From: Ancylomarina sp963977525
GTDB lineage: Bacteria > Bacteroidota > Bacteroidia > Bacteroidales > Marinifilaceae
Direction: 5' to 3'
Assembly (NCBI GenBank): GCA_963977525.1
Contig: CAXBPC010000021.1
Location: forward strand, 6,424 to 70,423
Length of the DNA stretch: 64,000 nt
Shown: positions 35,450 through 44,005 of the stretch, in pieces
Position numbering within the stretch: the first letter of the stretch is position 1
Layout of the letters: each line of letters starts with the position of its first letter
The notes under the pieces: model-generated
What the model was told of the DNA's origin: nothing
What the model saw: the letters and a program-made list of their open reading frames with translations, nothing else
Database searches by the model: none
Position numbers and translations under genes: made by a program

Positions 35450-36679
35450 TTAATTGAACTTGTAGCAAGCCATTTCGGTTTGGTTTCTCAGGTAGATCTT
35501 CCCATTAACAAAGGAAGGAGCTGTCCACGATTTACCTTCAATAGCCTGAAAACGTCTTTGCTCTGTATAAGCAGTAGGAGTGGCTTTAACTTGAATCAGC
35601 AGACCTTTGTCAGATAGAACAAGAAGCTTATCGCCAACTAAAATCAAGCTACCTTTTCCAAAGCCTCGTTTCGTCCACTTCTTCTCACCAGTTTCAGCAG
35701 AAATACATTGCAATGCAGCCACATTAAAGCCATAAAAATTGCCATCGTAATAGAGCGTAGAGCTGTAGTCGTTTTTCATGGTAGGTGCTTGTAGTACTTC
35801 TGTAACCTTATTGTCTTTTACTTCTACGATTTCAAAACCTGAGCTGCGGACAGTAGAAATAAAAATTTTATTGGAGTCAACCAGGGTAGGCATTGAGGTT
35901 GGACCGTTCATTTTCATCGTATAAGTCCAAAGGATTTCGCCCTTGCTATTGTATGAAGATAGAGTTTTCTGATTGGCGAATATGATTTGTGTTTGACCAT
36001 CAATCTCCGCCACAAGAGGTGAGCAGTATGAGGCGTTTCCTTTGCCCTTAGCCCAAAGCAGTTTGCCTGTGGTCTGATTGAATGCCACAAAAGCTCTTTC
36101 TTCAGTTCCACCAGCTTCAATAATTAGAACGTCGTCGACTAGAACGGGAGATGATGAGAAACCCCAACGCGGTGTTGTGCTCCCAAACTCAGCAATAAAA
36201 TCGACTTGCCACAATTGTTTTCCGTCAGCTTTTGCGTGAGCGGTTAATTTGCCATAGCTACTAAAACTAAAAACTGTGTTTTTACCAATAAGAGGTGTTG
36301 AACGTGGCCCATCACCAAAATCATCCTTGTCGATAAAGATCGAATCGATTTTGTTTCGCCAAAGTTCTTTACTTGTTTTAGCATCGAAGGCAGCTATATA
36401 CTCCCAACCCGAAAGACTATCAATTTTCTCGCTAAGTGTGGTGTAAAGAATATCACCCTCAATGGTGATTTCGGAAAAAGCACAGCCAATGTCCTTTTTC
36501 CAGATAAGCTCTGGCATTGGATCGTTAGCTTGGCTATCAGTTAGTGTTTCGTTAGAGATTCCCGATCGTGAAGGGCCTCTAAATTGCGTCCAGTCATCGC
36601 TTTCTTGTGCGAAAGTGATGGGCGCTTGCAGCATTAGGAATAATGCTAACAATGATGAGTAGATTGTTACTTGTTTCAT
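35450..36679 (-). CDS. PQQ-like beta-propeller repeat protein
   Basis: 409 residues with a signal peptide (MKQVTIYSSLLALFLMLQAPITFAQ). Opens DDWTQFRGPSRSGIS, typical of outer-membrane-side propellers, followed by Trp/Gly-containing blades (AAFDAKTSKELWRNKID, TAHAKADGKQLWQVDF, VAFNQTTGKLLWAKG, SAETGEKKWTKRG). No PQQ-binding catalytic residues can be assigned, so a structural or sugar-binding role is as likely as an enzyme. First gene of a pair with the LolA-like protein. Confidence 0.85.
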   Translation of the reverse strand: MKQVTIYSSLLALFLMLQAPITFAQESDDWTQFRGPSRSGISNETLTDSQANDPMPELIWKKDIGCAFSEITIEGDILYTTLSEKIDSLSGWEYIAAFDAKTSKELWRNKIDSIFIDKDDFGDGPRSTPLIGKNTVFSFSSYGKLTAHAKADGKQLWQVDFIAEFGSTTPRWGFSSSPVLVDDVLIIEAGGTEERAFVAFNQTTGKLLWAKGKGNASYCSPLVAEIDGQTQIIFANQKTLSSYNSKGEILWTYTMKMNGPTSMPTLVDSNKIFISTVRSSGFEIVEVKDNKVTEVLQAPTMKNDYSSTLYYDGNFYGFNVAALQCISAETGEKKWTKRGFGKGSLILVGDKLLVLSDKGLLIQVKATPTAYTEQRRFQAIEGKSWTAPSFVNGKIYLRNQTEMACYKFN

Positions 36680-36997
36680 TGTGGGTTTTAATTGGGTTTA
36701 GGAATGTTGTTTTGTTTTTTCGCATCTAAGATAAGCATGTTTCCTCGTAAGAAAGATTAAGAAGATGAGAATTAGATGAATATATATATCAACTCGATTT
36801 CCTCTAAGGTATTAAGGTTGAGTTTGTCAATTACGAATGATCAATTAAGATTTACGAAAGGTCAAATGGTTAAAAAGACCGCTAGTTATTGGAGACTGAG
36901 CGGAGTCGAAGTCCCATTCAATTAAAAATCATTTTTTTATGAAACTAAAGGACTCCGCTCAATGTTCGTATTCAATTGCTAGCCCCTAAAAGAAAAT

Positions 36998-37115
36998 CTC
37001 GCTCCGCTGCCGCACGATTTCATCGTGTGGTTACTACATCACAACAATCACTTCTTTCAAAATTACCTTATGCTTTTGACAATAATGTAAGCTGTAGATG
37101 ATGATATCCTTTTAT
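36998..37115 (-). pseudogene. REP plus 3' remnant of a RAYT transposase
   Basis: 36998-37037 is a REP (GCTGCCGCACGATTT-CATCGTGTGG). Directly after it, on the minus strand, lies a decayed RAYT C-terminus ending KVILKEVIVVM-stop. This parallels KGILEDVIIVM-stop next to the REP at 47429-47460. Only about 25 codons survive. Confidence 0.55.
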
Positions 37116-37159
37116 GACACTTAAACCTTAAATATTTATACTTACTTGGGTTTTTAACC

Positions 37160-37192
37160 CACACGATGGAATCGTGCGGTAGCGGGGTGTTT
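37160..37192. repeat. REP element (CACACGAT/ATCGTGCGG), opposite orientation
   Basis: CCACACGATGGAATCGTGCGGTAGCGGGG is inverted relative to the copy at 36998. The two bracket the RAYT remnant like a collapsed REP-transposase-REP unit. The rest of the 36680-37212 gap shows no gene. Confidence 0.7.
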
Positions 37193-37212
37193 CTTCCATC
37201 CTAACTCATAAT

Positions 37213-37626
37213 TCACTTCGTCCTTGCTTCCGCCATTTTATCATACTCTTCATCAAAGGCTTCCCAAAGCTGAATTTTATTGCCTTCTGGATCAATAATG
37301 TGGGCAAACTTGCCGTACTCAACTGTTTCAATTTCATCTAAAACTTGTACGCCTTCTTTCTTAAGTTCTTCGAGTAACCATTCTAGGTTTTCAACTCGGT
37401 AGTTCACCATGAATTCTTTTTGCGATGGCTCAAAATATTTGGTGTTAGCATCGAAAGGGCTCCATACTGAGAAACCTTTTTTATTGCTGTCGTTAGCTTG
37501 TCGCCATTCAAATGAGGTGCCGTACTCATCGGTGTTAAATCCTAAATGGTTGGCATACCAATCTTTCATCGATTTTGGATCTTCACATTTAAAGAAGATG
37601 CCACCTATACCTGTTACTCGCTTCAT
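37213..37626 (-). CDS. VOC-superfamily (glyoxalase-like) protein
   Basis: 137 residues. A single vicinal-oxygen-chelate domain in two beta-alpha-beta halves: KRVTGIGGIFFKCEDPKSMKDWYANHLGFN, then FMVNYRVENLEWLLEELKKEGVQVLDEIETVEYGKFAHIIDPEGNKIQLWEAF. The C-terminal Glu in QLWE fits a metal ligand. It may be a glyoxalase or a resistance-type protein. Substrate unknown. Single gene. Confidence 0.85.
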   Translation of the reverse strand: MKRVTGIGGIFFKCEDPKSMKDWYANHLGFNTDEYGTSFEWRQANDSNKKGFSVWSPFDANTKYFEPSQKEFMVNYRVENLEWLLEELKKEGVQVLDEIETVEYGKFAHIIDPEGNKIQLWEAFDEEYDKMAEARTK

Positions 37627-37820
37627 AGTTCTGAAATTTTGATTACCCTTTCAAGATAAAAAATAATGCACTAGCATCATAAATTAGTTTATCGAGAAAG
37701 CTGCCTGTGCATTTTTTTATATTTTTGTATTTGAAGATTTAAAGTTATCGGGATAACCATATTTGCCTATTGATACCTACTGAAATCTTCAACTATTAAC
37801 AAATATAAAAAATAAATCAA

Positions 37821-38198
37821 ATGAAACGTTTTATTAACTCAAAGAGAGCACCAAAAGCGATTGGCCCATATTCACAAGCTGTAGAAGCTAATGGAACACT
37901 ATATATTTCTGGACAAATTCCAGTTGACGTAACAACAGGAAAATTTGTTGGAGGTGGTGTGAAAGAGCAAGCTGAGCAAGTAATGAAAAACATTGGTTAC
38001 ATTCTTGAAGAAGCGGGTTATTCTTTCAAAGATGTTATTAAATCAACTTGTTTGTTGAGCGATATGTCTGGTTTCGCAGTAATGAACGAGGTATATGGCG
38101 AGTACTATAAGGAAGATTGTCCTGCACGCGCGGCTTTCGCTGTAAAAGGCTTACCTATGGGAGCTTTGGTCGAAATCGAAACTATTGCTGTAAAGTAA
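37821..38198 (+). CDS. ridA: RidA family reactive intermediate deaminase
   Basis: 125 residues. Typical RidA: KRAPKAIGPYSQAVEANGTLYISGQIPVD, EQAEQVMKNIGYILEEAGYSFKDVIKSTCLLSDM, with catalytic Arg in CPARAAFAVKGLPMGALVEIETIAVK. It deaminates 2-aminoacrylate-type enamines produced by PLP enzymes. A -7 box TATTTTTG is at 37720-37727, 94 bp before the start. Confidence 0.95.
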   Translation: MKRFINSKRAPKAIGPYSQAVEANGTLYISGQIPVDVTTGKFVGGGVKEQAEQVMKNIGYILEEAGYSFKDVIKSTCLLSDMSGFAVMNEVYGEYYKEDCPARAAFAVKGLPMGALVEIETIAVK

Positions 38199-38221
38199 TA
38201 TCACTTTTGTGATGATATAAG

Positions 38222-38254
38222 AAAGGCTGCTAATCTAAGATTGACAGCCTTTTG
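38222..38254 (+). terminator. Conserved-family hairpin terminator, copy 1
   Basis: AAAGGCTGCTAATCT..GATTGACAGCCTTTTG follows ridA. It belongs to a family of near-identical hairpins (also at 39289, 40351, 42401, 45564, 46977, 51085, 52265, 54142, 55291, 62384). The preceding TCACTTTTGTGATGATATAAG is shared with the copy at 40351. Confidence 0.85.
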
Positions 38255-38301
38255 TTTCTGCAAAAGCCATTTGCCACAAGAGCTTATCTTTCTTTAAAAC
38301 A

Positions 38302-39219
38302 ATGCCGTCAATGAAACTCAAAGTCTACCTTTTACTTCTCATTAGCTTCGCTTTTGTCACAAGTTCTGCAGCACAAGATTTATTTAAGAAACAACAGATC
38401 TCTTTGCTCGAACAATGGGATCTTGCCGATACAATCAGAAATCAGTCAGGCTTGTTTAAGATAAAGCAATACAAGCCGGTTTATATCTTATTGGGTAACT
38501 ATACCGACGACATCAATCAACAACCTCAAAGTGATAACCCCAATAATTCGGTACCCGATAACATGCCGCTTAATCAGGTTGAAGTTAAATTTCGAATCAG
38601 TTTTAAAACGAAGATTTTTAATGATTTAATGGGATCGAAATTGGGTGGTGATATTTGGATGGGCTATACGCAAACATCCAGATGGCAAGTGTACAACCCA
38701 AATTTATCTCGTCCATTTCGCGAGACGAACTACGAGCCCGAAATCATGTATATCATGCCGACGCCCTATCAAATATTTGGACTGAAAGGCCTTTATGCAG
38801 GTATTGGATTAAATCATCAGAGTAACGGGCGTTCCGATCCCATGTCTCGCAGTTGGAATAGAATCGTTGCACAAATAGCCTGGGAGAGCAAAAACCTAAG
38901 CATTGTATTAAAACCCTGGTTGCGCATAAAAGAACCTGCTGATAAGGATAATAATCCGGGTATAGAAAACTACCTGGGGCGAGGAGAGTTAATGGCTGCC
39001 TATGGTAAAGGGCGGCACGACGTTAGTTTGATAGCCAGACATTCGATGCGTTTGGGTGAGAATAATAGGGGAAGCTTTCAAATTGATTATGCCTTACAGG
39101 TATGGGATAATTTGAAAATCAATGCTCAATTGTTTCACGGTTATGGTGAGAGTCTGATTGACTATAACCACAAGCAAACAACTATAGGTATAGGTCTTTC
39201 TCTTACTCAGTGGAGATAG
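38302..39219 (+). CDS. pldA: Outer membrane phospholipase A1
   Basis: 305 residues (an ATG 9 bp in, at 38311, is an equally good start). Signal peptide to SSAAQ. The OMPLA active site is GIGLNHQSNGRSDPMSRSWNR (His-x-Ser, with Arg/Ser Ca2+-site residues). The C-terminus ends with alternating strands (IDYNHKQTTIGIGLSLTQWR) of a 12-strand barrel. It hydrolyses misplaced phospholipids in the outer leaflet. Its length is normal for the family. Confidence 0.93.
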   Translation: MPSMKLKVYLLLLISFAFVTSSAAQDLFKKQQISLLEQWDLADTIRNQSGLFKIKQYKPVYILLGNYTDDINQQPQSDNPNNSVPDNMPLNQVEVKFRISFKTKIFNDLMGSKLGGDIWMGYTQTSRWQVYNPNLSRPFRETNYEPEIMYIMPTPYQIFGLKGLYAGIGLNHQSNGRSDPMSRSWNRIVAQIAWESKNLSIVLKPWLRIKEPADKDNNPGIENYLGRGELMAAYGKGRHDVSLIARHSMRLGENNRGSFQIDYALQVWDNLKINAQLFHGYGESLIDYNHKQTTIGIGLSLTQWR

Positions 39220-39288
39220 AACTCATTCTAAAATTGCCACACATACGGCTTTTGTTGTTAAACAAATTGTTTAAACTAGGATATTAAG

Positions 39289-39322
39289 AAAGGCAGCTAA
39301 TCCTAGATTGGCAGCCTTTTTT
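39289..39322 (+). terminator. Conserved-family hairpin terminator, copy 2
   Basis: AAAGGCAGCTAATCC-TA-GATTGGCAGCCTTTTTT lies between pldA and the converging small gene. Confidence 0.85.
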
Positions 39323-39338
39323 GTTTCTATTAGGTGAA

Positions 39339-39533
39339 TTACTTATTCGCCTCTTTATTAAATATCTCTTCGTATTCCTTAAAACGATGTTCCCTTATCG
39401 GTCTTGTCGTAGGATCGGTGCTAAAGTGCAATAGCAGACAAGGGCTTATGCCTCTGTATTCATCCAAATACTCATAAGACTCCAACTCTTTATTCTTAAT
39501 GCGTTGCTTTATTTTATTGTGATAGGGATACAT
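39339..39533 (-). CDS. Small conserved hypothetical protein (YPYHN...RPIREHRF)
   Basis: 64 residues, no signal, charged: MYPYHNKIKQRIKNKELESYEYLDEYRGISPCLLLHFSTDPTTRPIREHRFKEYEEIF. I recall short proteins with the same YPYHNxIKxRI start and RPIRxHR end across Firmicutes and Bacteroidota, with no known function. Conserved Arg/His near the end suggest nucleic-acid contact (inference). Confidence 0.7.
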   Translation of the reverse strand: MYPYHNKIKQRIKNKELESYEYLDEYRGISPCLLLHFSTDPTTRPIREHRFKEYEEIFNKEANK

Positions 39534-39730
39534 ATGAGCTTATTATTGAGAAATTTTCTTTCGATAGCTCAATTTAAGAATAATCCAGAAAATGAGAGAC
39601 TAAACAGCCTATTTACTTTTGCTCTTTTTCTTGTGAATTTATTATAGTTTCGATATTGTACAGTTCTCAGTACTATAAAGACTACATTACTAGGCTACCT
39701 TTATTTTAAGCGTAGTTTTATTCTATAAGG

Positions 39731-40324
39731 ATGCAGAAAGCATACGAAGATATTGTCAGTAGTTTTATTGACAATAAGGTTGGCTTAAGTCAAAGATTTT
39801 TAAGTGATGCTTTGGCCACACAGCTTAGAGATAATCTGAAATCTTTAAACTCCAGTAAACAACTTGAAGAGGCAGGTATCGGAAATCTTACCAAACTCAC
39901 CACCGATTTATCGAACAGAGGGGATAAGATTTATTGGTTAGATCGGAGTCATAATGATGAATTTGAAAATCAGTTTCTCGATCAGATGGATCAGTTTGTA
40001 AGCTATTTGAATGGAAGCTGCTATACAGGAATTACAGGTTATGAGTTTCATTACGCTTTGTACGAAAAGGGGACATTCTACAAAAGGCATCTCGATCAAT
40101 TTCATGATAATAAGAGTAGAGCCTTTACCATGATCATGTATTTAAATGTGGATTGGAAGGAAGAAGATGGTGGGAGTTTATGCATTTTTCATAAGGATTA
40201 TAAGCAAATTGTAAATCCTCAAAACGGTTCTTGTGTTTTCTTTAAAAGCTCAGATCTAGAACATGAAGTTTTAACCTGTAATCAGCAACGAATGAGTATT
40301 ACAGGCTGGCTTAAAACAGACTAG
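39731..40324 (+). CDS. 2OG-Fe(II) dioxygenase, prolyl 4-hydroxylase type
   Basis: 197 residues. Iron ligands H120-x-D122 (FYKRHLDQF) and H178 (SSDLEHEV), 2-oxoglutarate-binding R187 (QQRMSITGW), and the strand FTMIMYLNVDWKEEDGGSL. It matches small bacterial PHD/P4H-like proteins that hydroxylate a prolyl residue, of EF-Tu in studied cases. It has no signal peptide, so it acts in the cytoplasm. Single gene. Confidence 0.92.
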   Translation: MQKAYEDIVSSFIDNKVGLSQRFLSDALATQLRDNLKSLNSSKQLEEAGIGNLTKLTTDLSNRGDKIYWLDRSHNDEFENQFLDQMDQFVSYLNGSCYTGITGYEFHYALYEKGTFYKRHLDQFHDNKSRAFTMIMYLNVDWKEEDGGSLCIFHKDYKQIVNPQNGSCVFFKSSDLEHEVLTCNQQRMSITGWLKTD

Positions 40325-40350
40325 TTCACTTTCGTGATGACATAAAAAAG

Positions 40351-40381
40351 AAAGGCTGCTAATCTGAGATTGGCAGCCTTT
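40351..40381. terminator. Conserved-family hairpin terminator, copy 3
   Basis: AAAGGCTGCTAATCTGAGATTGGCAGCCTTT, preceded by CACTTTCGTGATGACATAA as in the 38222 copy. It lies between two converging genes. Confidence 0.85.
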
Positions 40382-40386
40382 ACTTT

Positions 40387-42249
40387 TTACTTAGTAGCTT
40401 CTTTAAATGCTTCTGATCCCCCAACTATTGGAAGAGATATGCTTGTGGCATCTAAATCAATGCTTAATTCTGTTCCCGGTTCAGGCCAAAGCGTAAATTC
40501 ACGATCACTTGAAAATATAAGCAATCCAATTTGTTGTCCTTTACGAATGATCTGATCATCGGGTTGAAGATCGAATTCTAACTCATAAAACTTACCAGGC
40601 TTTAAAGCTTTACTCTTGCGCAATGACTTATGATTTTGTGGATCTGCCCAACCTCGAGTAATAATATTATCAGTGATTTTCACTCGGCGTCCTTCGTTCC
40701 ATGGTAAAGAAACCAACCATACCGACAGATTGGCTGCTGGCTTACTAGAAGCAAGCTTAATTTTAATTCGAGCTATACCCGAGATATGAACATCTTTAGT
40801 AAGCTCAGGGCTAACATAGATTAAACGATGTTCGGTCATTTCTGCCTGTGCTAAGGCATTACCCGAAAATGAATAATTATCGACCAAAGTTTCAGTGCCT
40901 TGCTTGCTGCTAGGTTCTGAGCTTAAACCGCCTCTTAGAGGGCTGCCAAGTGTTAGGTATAAGTTAACTGCTGATGCCTCAGGATTAGGATATTCTTTAT
41001 AAGCAGTAGGCTGATCCATCTTGTCATTCTCACGAACAATCCATGCACGAGCATCGTTCTCAACACCATTTTCTACGCCATGTAAATAGTGTGTAAACCA
41101 TCTGTTCATCATTTTCATTGGCGGTGGTCCACCATGTCCTCTTTGATGATAGAATATTTGTGAAGGAATACCTTTCTCTTTTGCAGCTTTGTATATTCTA
41201 TAGCTATGCTCAGGCATTACGTTCCAATCATTAAAACCGTGAGACATTAGTAAAGCGGCCTTCATTGGTTCCATCTGGTTGAGATAATCTCGTCCTGCCC
41301 AAAAGTCGTTGTAATCACCTGTTATACGATCCATGCCATTAGTCATTTCGGTATCTCTAACTCGAGCATTATTAGTAGCACGTTTCGCTTCATCACCTGA
41401 GTGAATCACATTGTACAAAACATCAATATCTTCTCCTAAGTAACCTCCAGGACTTCTAACTAAGCCATTCGATCTGTAATAGTGATAATAGGATGTGTTT
41501 GGCGCAATAGGTATAATAGCTTCTAAGCCATCAACACCAGTTGTTGCAGCAGCAAGAGGGAGCGTTCCGTTATACGATGTGCCTGTCATTCCAACTTTGC
41601 CTGTAGACCAAAATGCTTCTACGGTCTCATTACCATCAGGTGTTGTGTACCCTTTTACGCGTCCACATAACCAGTCGATAACTGCCTTTGGAGCCAAAGA
41701 TTCATTTTTCCCACCTACTGTTGGTGAACCCTGCGATAAACCTGTACCTGGCGATGAAGAATGCACAACAATATAGCCTCTTGGAACCCAAGTTTTAATA
41801 TGTGAATTTGAGATGATTGGTCGTTTACCTGTGCGTGTAACTTCAGGATGAACGTGTTTAGGAGGCGTAGCACCTAATTCATGTCTCACATCCCACATAA
41901 ACTCTTTCCCATTTGGGGCAGTTCCTGCAAAATACGGACTTGATATATATACAATCGGAAGTTTAAGGCCTTCTGTATCGGTTTGAAACGGTCTAGTTAC
42001 ATCTACGTGCACTCGATCCATTTTGCCATCCAAGTCGGAGTCGAAATCTGTTTGAACCCATAAATCATGTCTCAGCCATTTATCTGGCGTGTTAAAAGCC
42101 TCAATAATCTGCGCTTCTCCGTCTTTAAAAAGAGGTGTTGCTTTGCTGGTATTCTCTGATTCTGCAGACTGACCCATAACAAGCGGCATATGTGCTGCGA
42201 GTATGGCAATAAGTACAAAAATGTGTTTAAGCGGATGACGTTTTTTCAT
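40387..42249 (-). CDS. Xaa-Pro dipeptidyl-peptidase (S15) family hydrolase
   Basis: 620 residues, exported (signal to MGQS). Alpha/beta hydrolase with nucleophile S225 in GMTGTSYNGTLPLAA, Asp in MSHGFNDWNVMPEHS and His in YHQRGHGGPPP. Residues ~440-610 are the beta-sandwich typical of S15/CocE enzymes (VYLTLGSPLRGG, IKLASSKPAANLSVWL, GQQIGLLIFSSDREFTLWPEPGTE). DNWKLRHDLWVQTDFDSDLDGKMDRVHVDVTRP-like opening fits PepX. It releases X-Pro dipeptides from peptides in the periplasm. Confidence 0.88.
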   Translation of the reverse strand: MKKRHPLKHIFVLIAILAAHMPLVMGQSAESENTSKATPLFKDGEAQIIEAFNTPDKWLRHDLWVQTDFDSDLDGKMDRVHVDVTRPFQTDTEGLKLPIVYISSPYFAGTAPNGKEFMWDVRHELGATPPKHVHPEVTRTGKRPIISNSHIKTWVPRGYIVVHSSSPGTGLSQGSPTVGGKNESLAPKAVIDWLCGRVKGYTTPDGNETVEAFWSTGKVGMTGTSYNGTLPLAAATTGVDGLEAIIPIAPNTSYYHYYRSNGLVRSPGGYLGEDIDVLYNVIHSGDEAKRATNNARVRDTEMTNGMDRITGDYNDFWAGRDYLNQMEPMKAALLMSHGFNDWNVMPEHSYRIYKAAKEKGIPSQIFYHQRGHGGPPPMKMMNRWFTHYLHGVENGVENDARAWIVRENDKMDQPTAYKEYPNPEASAVNLYLTLGSPLRGGLSSEPSSKQGTETLVDNYSFSGNALAQAEMTEHRLIYVSPELTKDVHISGIARIKIKLASSKPAANLSVWLVSLPWNEGRRVKITDNIITRGWADPQNHKSLRKSKALKPGKFYELEFDLQPDDQIIRKGQQIGLLIFSSDREFTLWPEPGTELSIDLDATSISLPIVGGSEAFKEATK

Positions 42250-42400
42250 ATTCCTATAAGATTTAATGTAAGTGTTGAGTTGTTAGTTTATTCCTGATAC
42301 GTGTTTTGTATGACTATCGTATTTATCGGCACAACAGCTTAAATCTAAGTATAATTTACAAATTACTAAAGCTATAATCTGCTATATGAGTCCTTAAAAA

Positions 42401-42431
42401 AAAAGCTGCTAATCTTGGATTGGCAGCCTTT
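42401..42431 (-). terminator. Conserved-family hairpin terminator, copy 4
   Basis: AAAGCTGCTAATCTTGGATTGGCAGCCTTT, just past the SatD/DUF3307 operon. On the minus strand it is followed by a T run. Confidence 0.85.
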
Positions 42432-42448
42432 GTATCTTGAGGAATTTA

Positions 42449-42501
42449 TTTATCGGTTAATTTACCGATAAGTGTACTTTATTAGTTAATTCACCGATAT
42501 C
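42449..42501. promoter_or_regulatory. 3' operator-like palindromes of the SatD module
   Basis: TTATCGGT-TAATTT-ACCGATAA (42449-42470) is a perfect 8-bp palindrome. TTAATTCACCGATA (about 42486-42499) is a half-site pair overlapping the 3' end of the DUF3307 gene. The same TTATCGGTA/TACCGATAA core is found upstream of satD at 43899-43950. Confidence 0.6.
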
Positions 42502-43205
42502 AATGAAATGAGTATACCTAATATTGTTGCGATACCAAAACTCAACATTGTTCCTACCAAAACGTATTCGTTTTTTTTATTGTCTCTAAATCTTAATATT
42601 GATTTAGCTGCAATTATAAGACCAACAGCACTATACTGTCCTACAAGAATTAGGGCAAGGACCAAAAAACGTTCCATTATACCTATCAGCTTACCTGCAT
42701 TGGGTAAATCCTTATTTTCGTCATTATTGTTAGTAACTGTAGGGGTTTCAATCTCGAGTGATGCAAAAATATTTTTAATTAGGATGTTTGCAGGTTTGGC
42801 ACAAAAGATGAATCCTGCAGTCATTGCTAGATATTTAAAGGGGATTTCATAAATAAAATCGAGACTATTATTGTAGTAATAGAGTATCGATATTAAAACC
42901 ATCACAAGTAAGTGAACAATTTGATCTGCGAAAAAATAGAAACTATCCTTTTTGTTTGTTTTAACCTGAAGGAAGCTTTTCAGCACATCTGTAAAAAGGT
43001 GAATGATACTTAATAAGATTGCTGATTTCAGAAAACCATAATCAAAAGATAGAGTATATGAGAAAACGAAGATTACAAGTGCATGCCATAAATGATACCA
43101 AGTAAAAGCAGCTTTTTTCTTTTTAATAGTCCAGTTGTGAGGCTGAAAAATGAAATCACCCAATAAATGAGCTATGAACTGTAACAGTAGAAGTTTGTAT
43201 AGCAT
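42486..43205 (-). CDS. DUF3307 membrane protein
   Basis: 239 residues with about six membrane helices. The DUF3307 start LLLQFIAHLLGDFIFQPHNWTIKKKK and the Asp/His-containing helices (HLWHALVIF, SIIHLFTDVLKSFLQVKT, FFADQIVHLLVMV) place His/Asp residues in the membrane. The family occurs next to SatD in streptococci and Bacteroidota. Its biochemical role is unknown. Its ATG overlaps the satD stop, so translation is coupled. Confidence 0.88.
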   Translation of the reverse strand: MLYKLLLLQFIAHLLGDFIFQPHNWTIKKKKAAFTWYHLWHALVIFVFSYTLSFDYGFLKSAILLSIIHLFTDVLKSFLQVKTNKKDSFYFFADQIVHLLVMVLISILYYYNNSLDFIYEIPFKYLAMTAGFIFCAKPANILIKNIFASLEIETPTVTNNNDENKDLPNAGKLIGIMERFLVLALILVGQYSAVGLIIAAKSILRFRDNKKNEYVLVGTMLSFGIATILGILISLISVN

Positions 43206-43888
43206 TAGTCAATGTTATTTTCAAAATATTTAACTGATTTATCTATAGAACCCCAGCCTGCAGCAGTAGTATGCTGACTGATTGTAGATTGGTTTTTATT
43301 TAGCTTTTTACTTATTTCATTTTCACTAAGTCCTAGAAGTCTAAGGTAAATGACTTGACATTGTTTTGCAGAACAACGTGAAATAATTGTATCAAGTAGG
43401 GAGAATATAGTGTCAAATTGATCGTAAACAGATTTATTTTCACTACAAAAATACATGGTGTTTTTGATAACGATTTTTTGCTTGTTAGAAGTGCTGTAAT
43501 CTTTTATAGCTCTTCCCGATAGATAAATTGCTTCTCCGTCAATAATTCCTTTTTCTGGATCAATTGTACTTATAGATGCAACCGCTACGGCTAGCCTAAT
43601 AGCATGTTCCTTAAAATACTTTACGCCCTTAGTATTGGACTTATCTTGCAACTCAATCGACTTGATATATGTTTTTAGTAGTAAAGCTATTCTTAGTGCA
43701 TTTTTGCTTTGTTCTATTGCACATTCAATATAATCCCCTTGAATAATCCTCCCAAAGAATTTATCTTTCTTGTACTTCTCGCTTAGTAGAACCAGTAGAT
43801 TTTTAATCTCATTCTCGATATTCCTTTTATCAATACTACTTAAAGATGTATAAGAAATGATGTCTGCAGAAATTGTTGCTCCGTTCAT
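43205..43888 (-). CDS. SatD family protein with sigma-70 region 4-like HTH
   Basis: 227 residues. N-terminal SatD-like domain (ATISADIISYTSLSSIDKRNIENEIKNLLVLL, FFGRIIQGDYIECAIEQS) related in pattern to cyclase/GGDEF-like folds. The C-terminal DNA-binding helix-turn-helix reads CQVIYLRLLGLSENEISKKLNKNQSTISQHTTAAGW. It probably represses its own operon at the TTATCGGTA sites (inference). It overlaps the DUF3307 gene by one base. Confidence 0.85.
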   Translation of the reverse strand: MNGATISADIISYTSLSSIDKRNIENEIKNLLVLLSEKYKKDKFFGRIIQGDYIECAIEQSKNALRIALLLKTYIKSIELQDKSNTKGVKYFKEHAIRLAVAVASISTIDPEKGIIDGEAIYLSGRAIKDYSTSNKQKIVIKNTMYFCSENKSVYDQFDTIFSLLDTIISRCSAKQCQVIYLRLLGLSENEISKKLNKNQSTISQHTTAAGWGSIDKSVKYFENNID

Positions 43889-43898
43889 ATTATTTGAA

Positions 43899-43950
43899 TT
43901 TATCGGTAAATATACTAATAAATACCATTTATCGGTATATTTACCAATAG
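43899..43950 (-). promoter_or_regulatory. 5' operator pair of the SatD module
   Basis: On the minus strand there are two copies of TATTTACCGATAAAT-like sequence: GGTAAATATACCGATAAA (43928-43948) and GTATATTTACCGATAAA (43899-43915). They lie 10 to 62 bp upstream of the satD start, where they would cover the core promoter. Confidence 0.65.
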
Positions 43951-44005
43951 AAACTGTTTAGACTTAATGATCTTTTGCTTAGTGATCAGTCATTTAACCA
44001 ATTCA

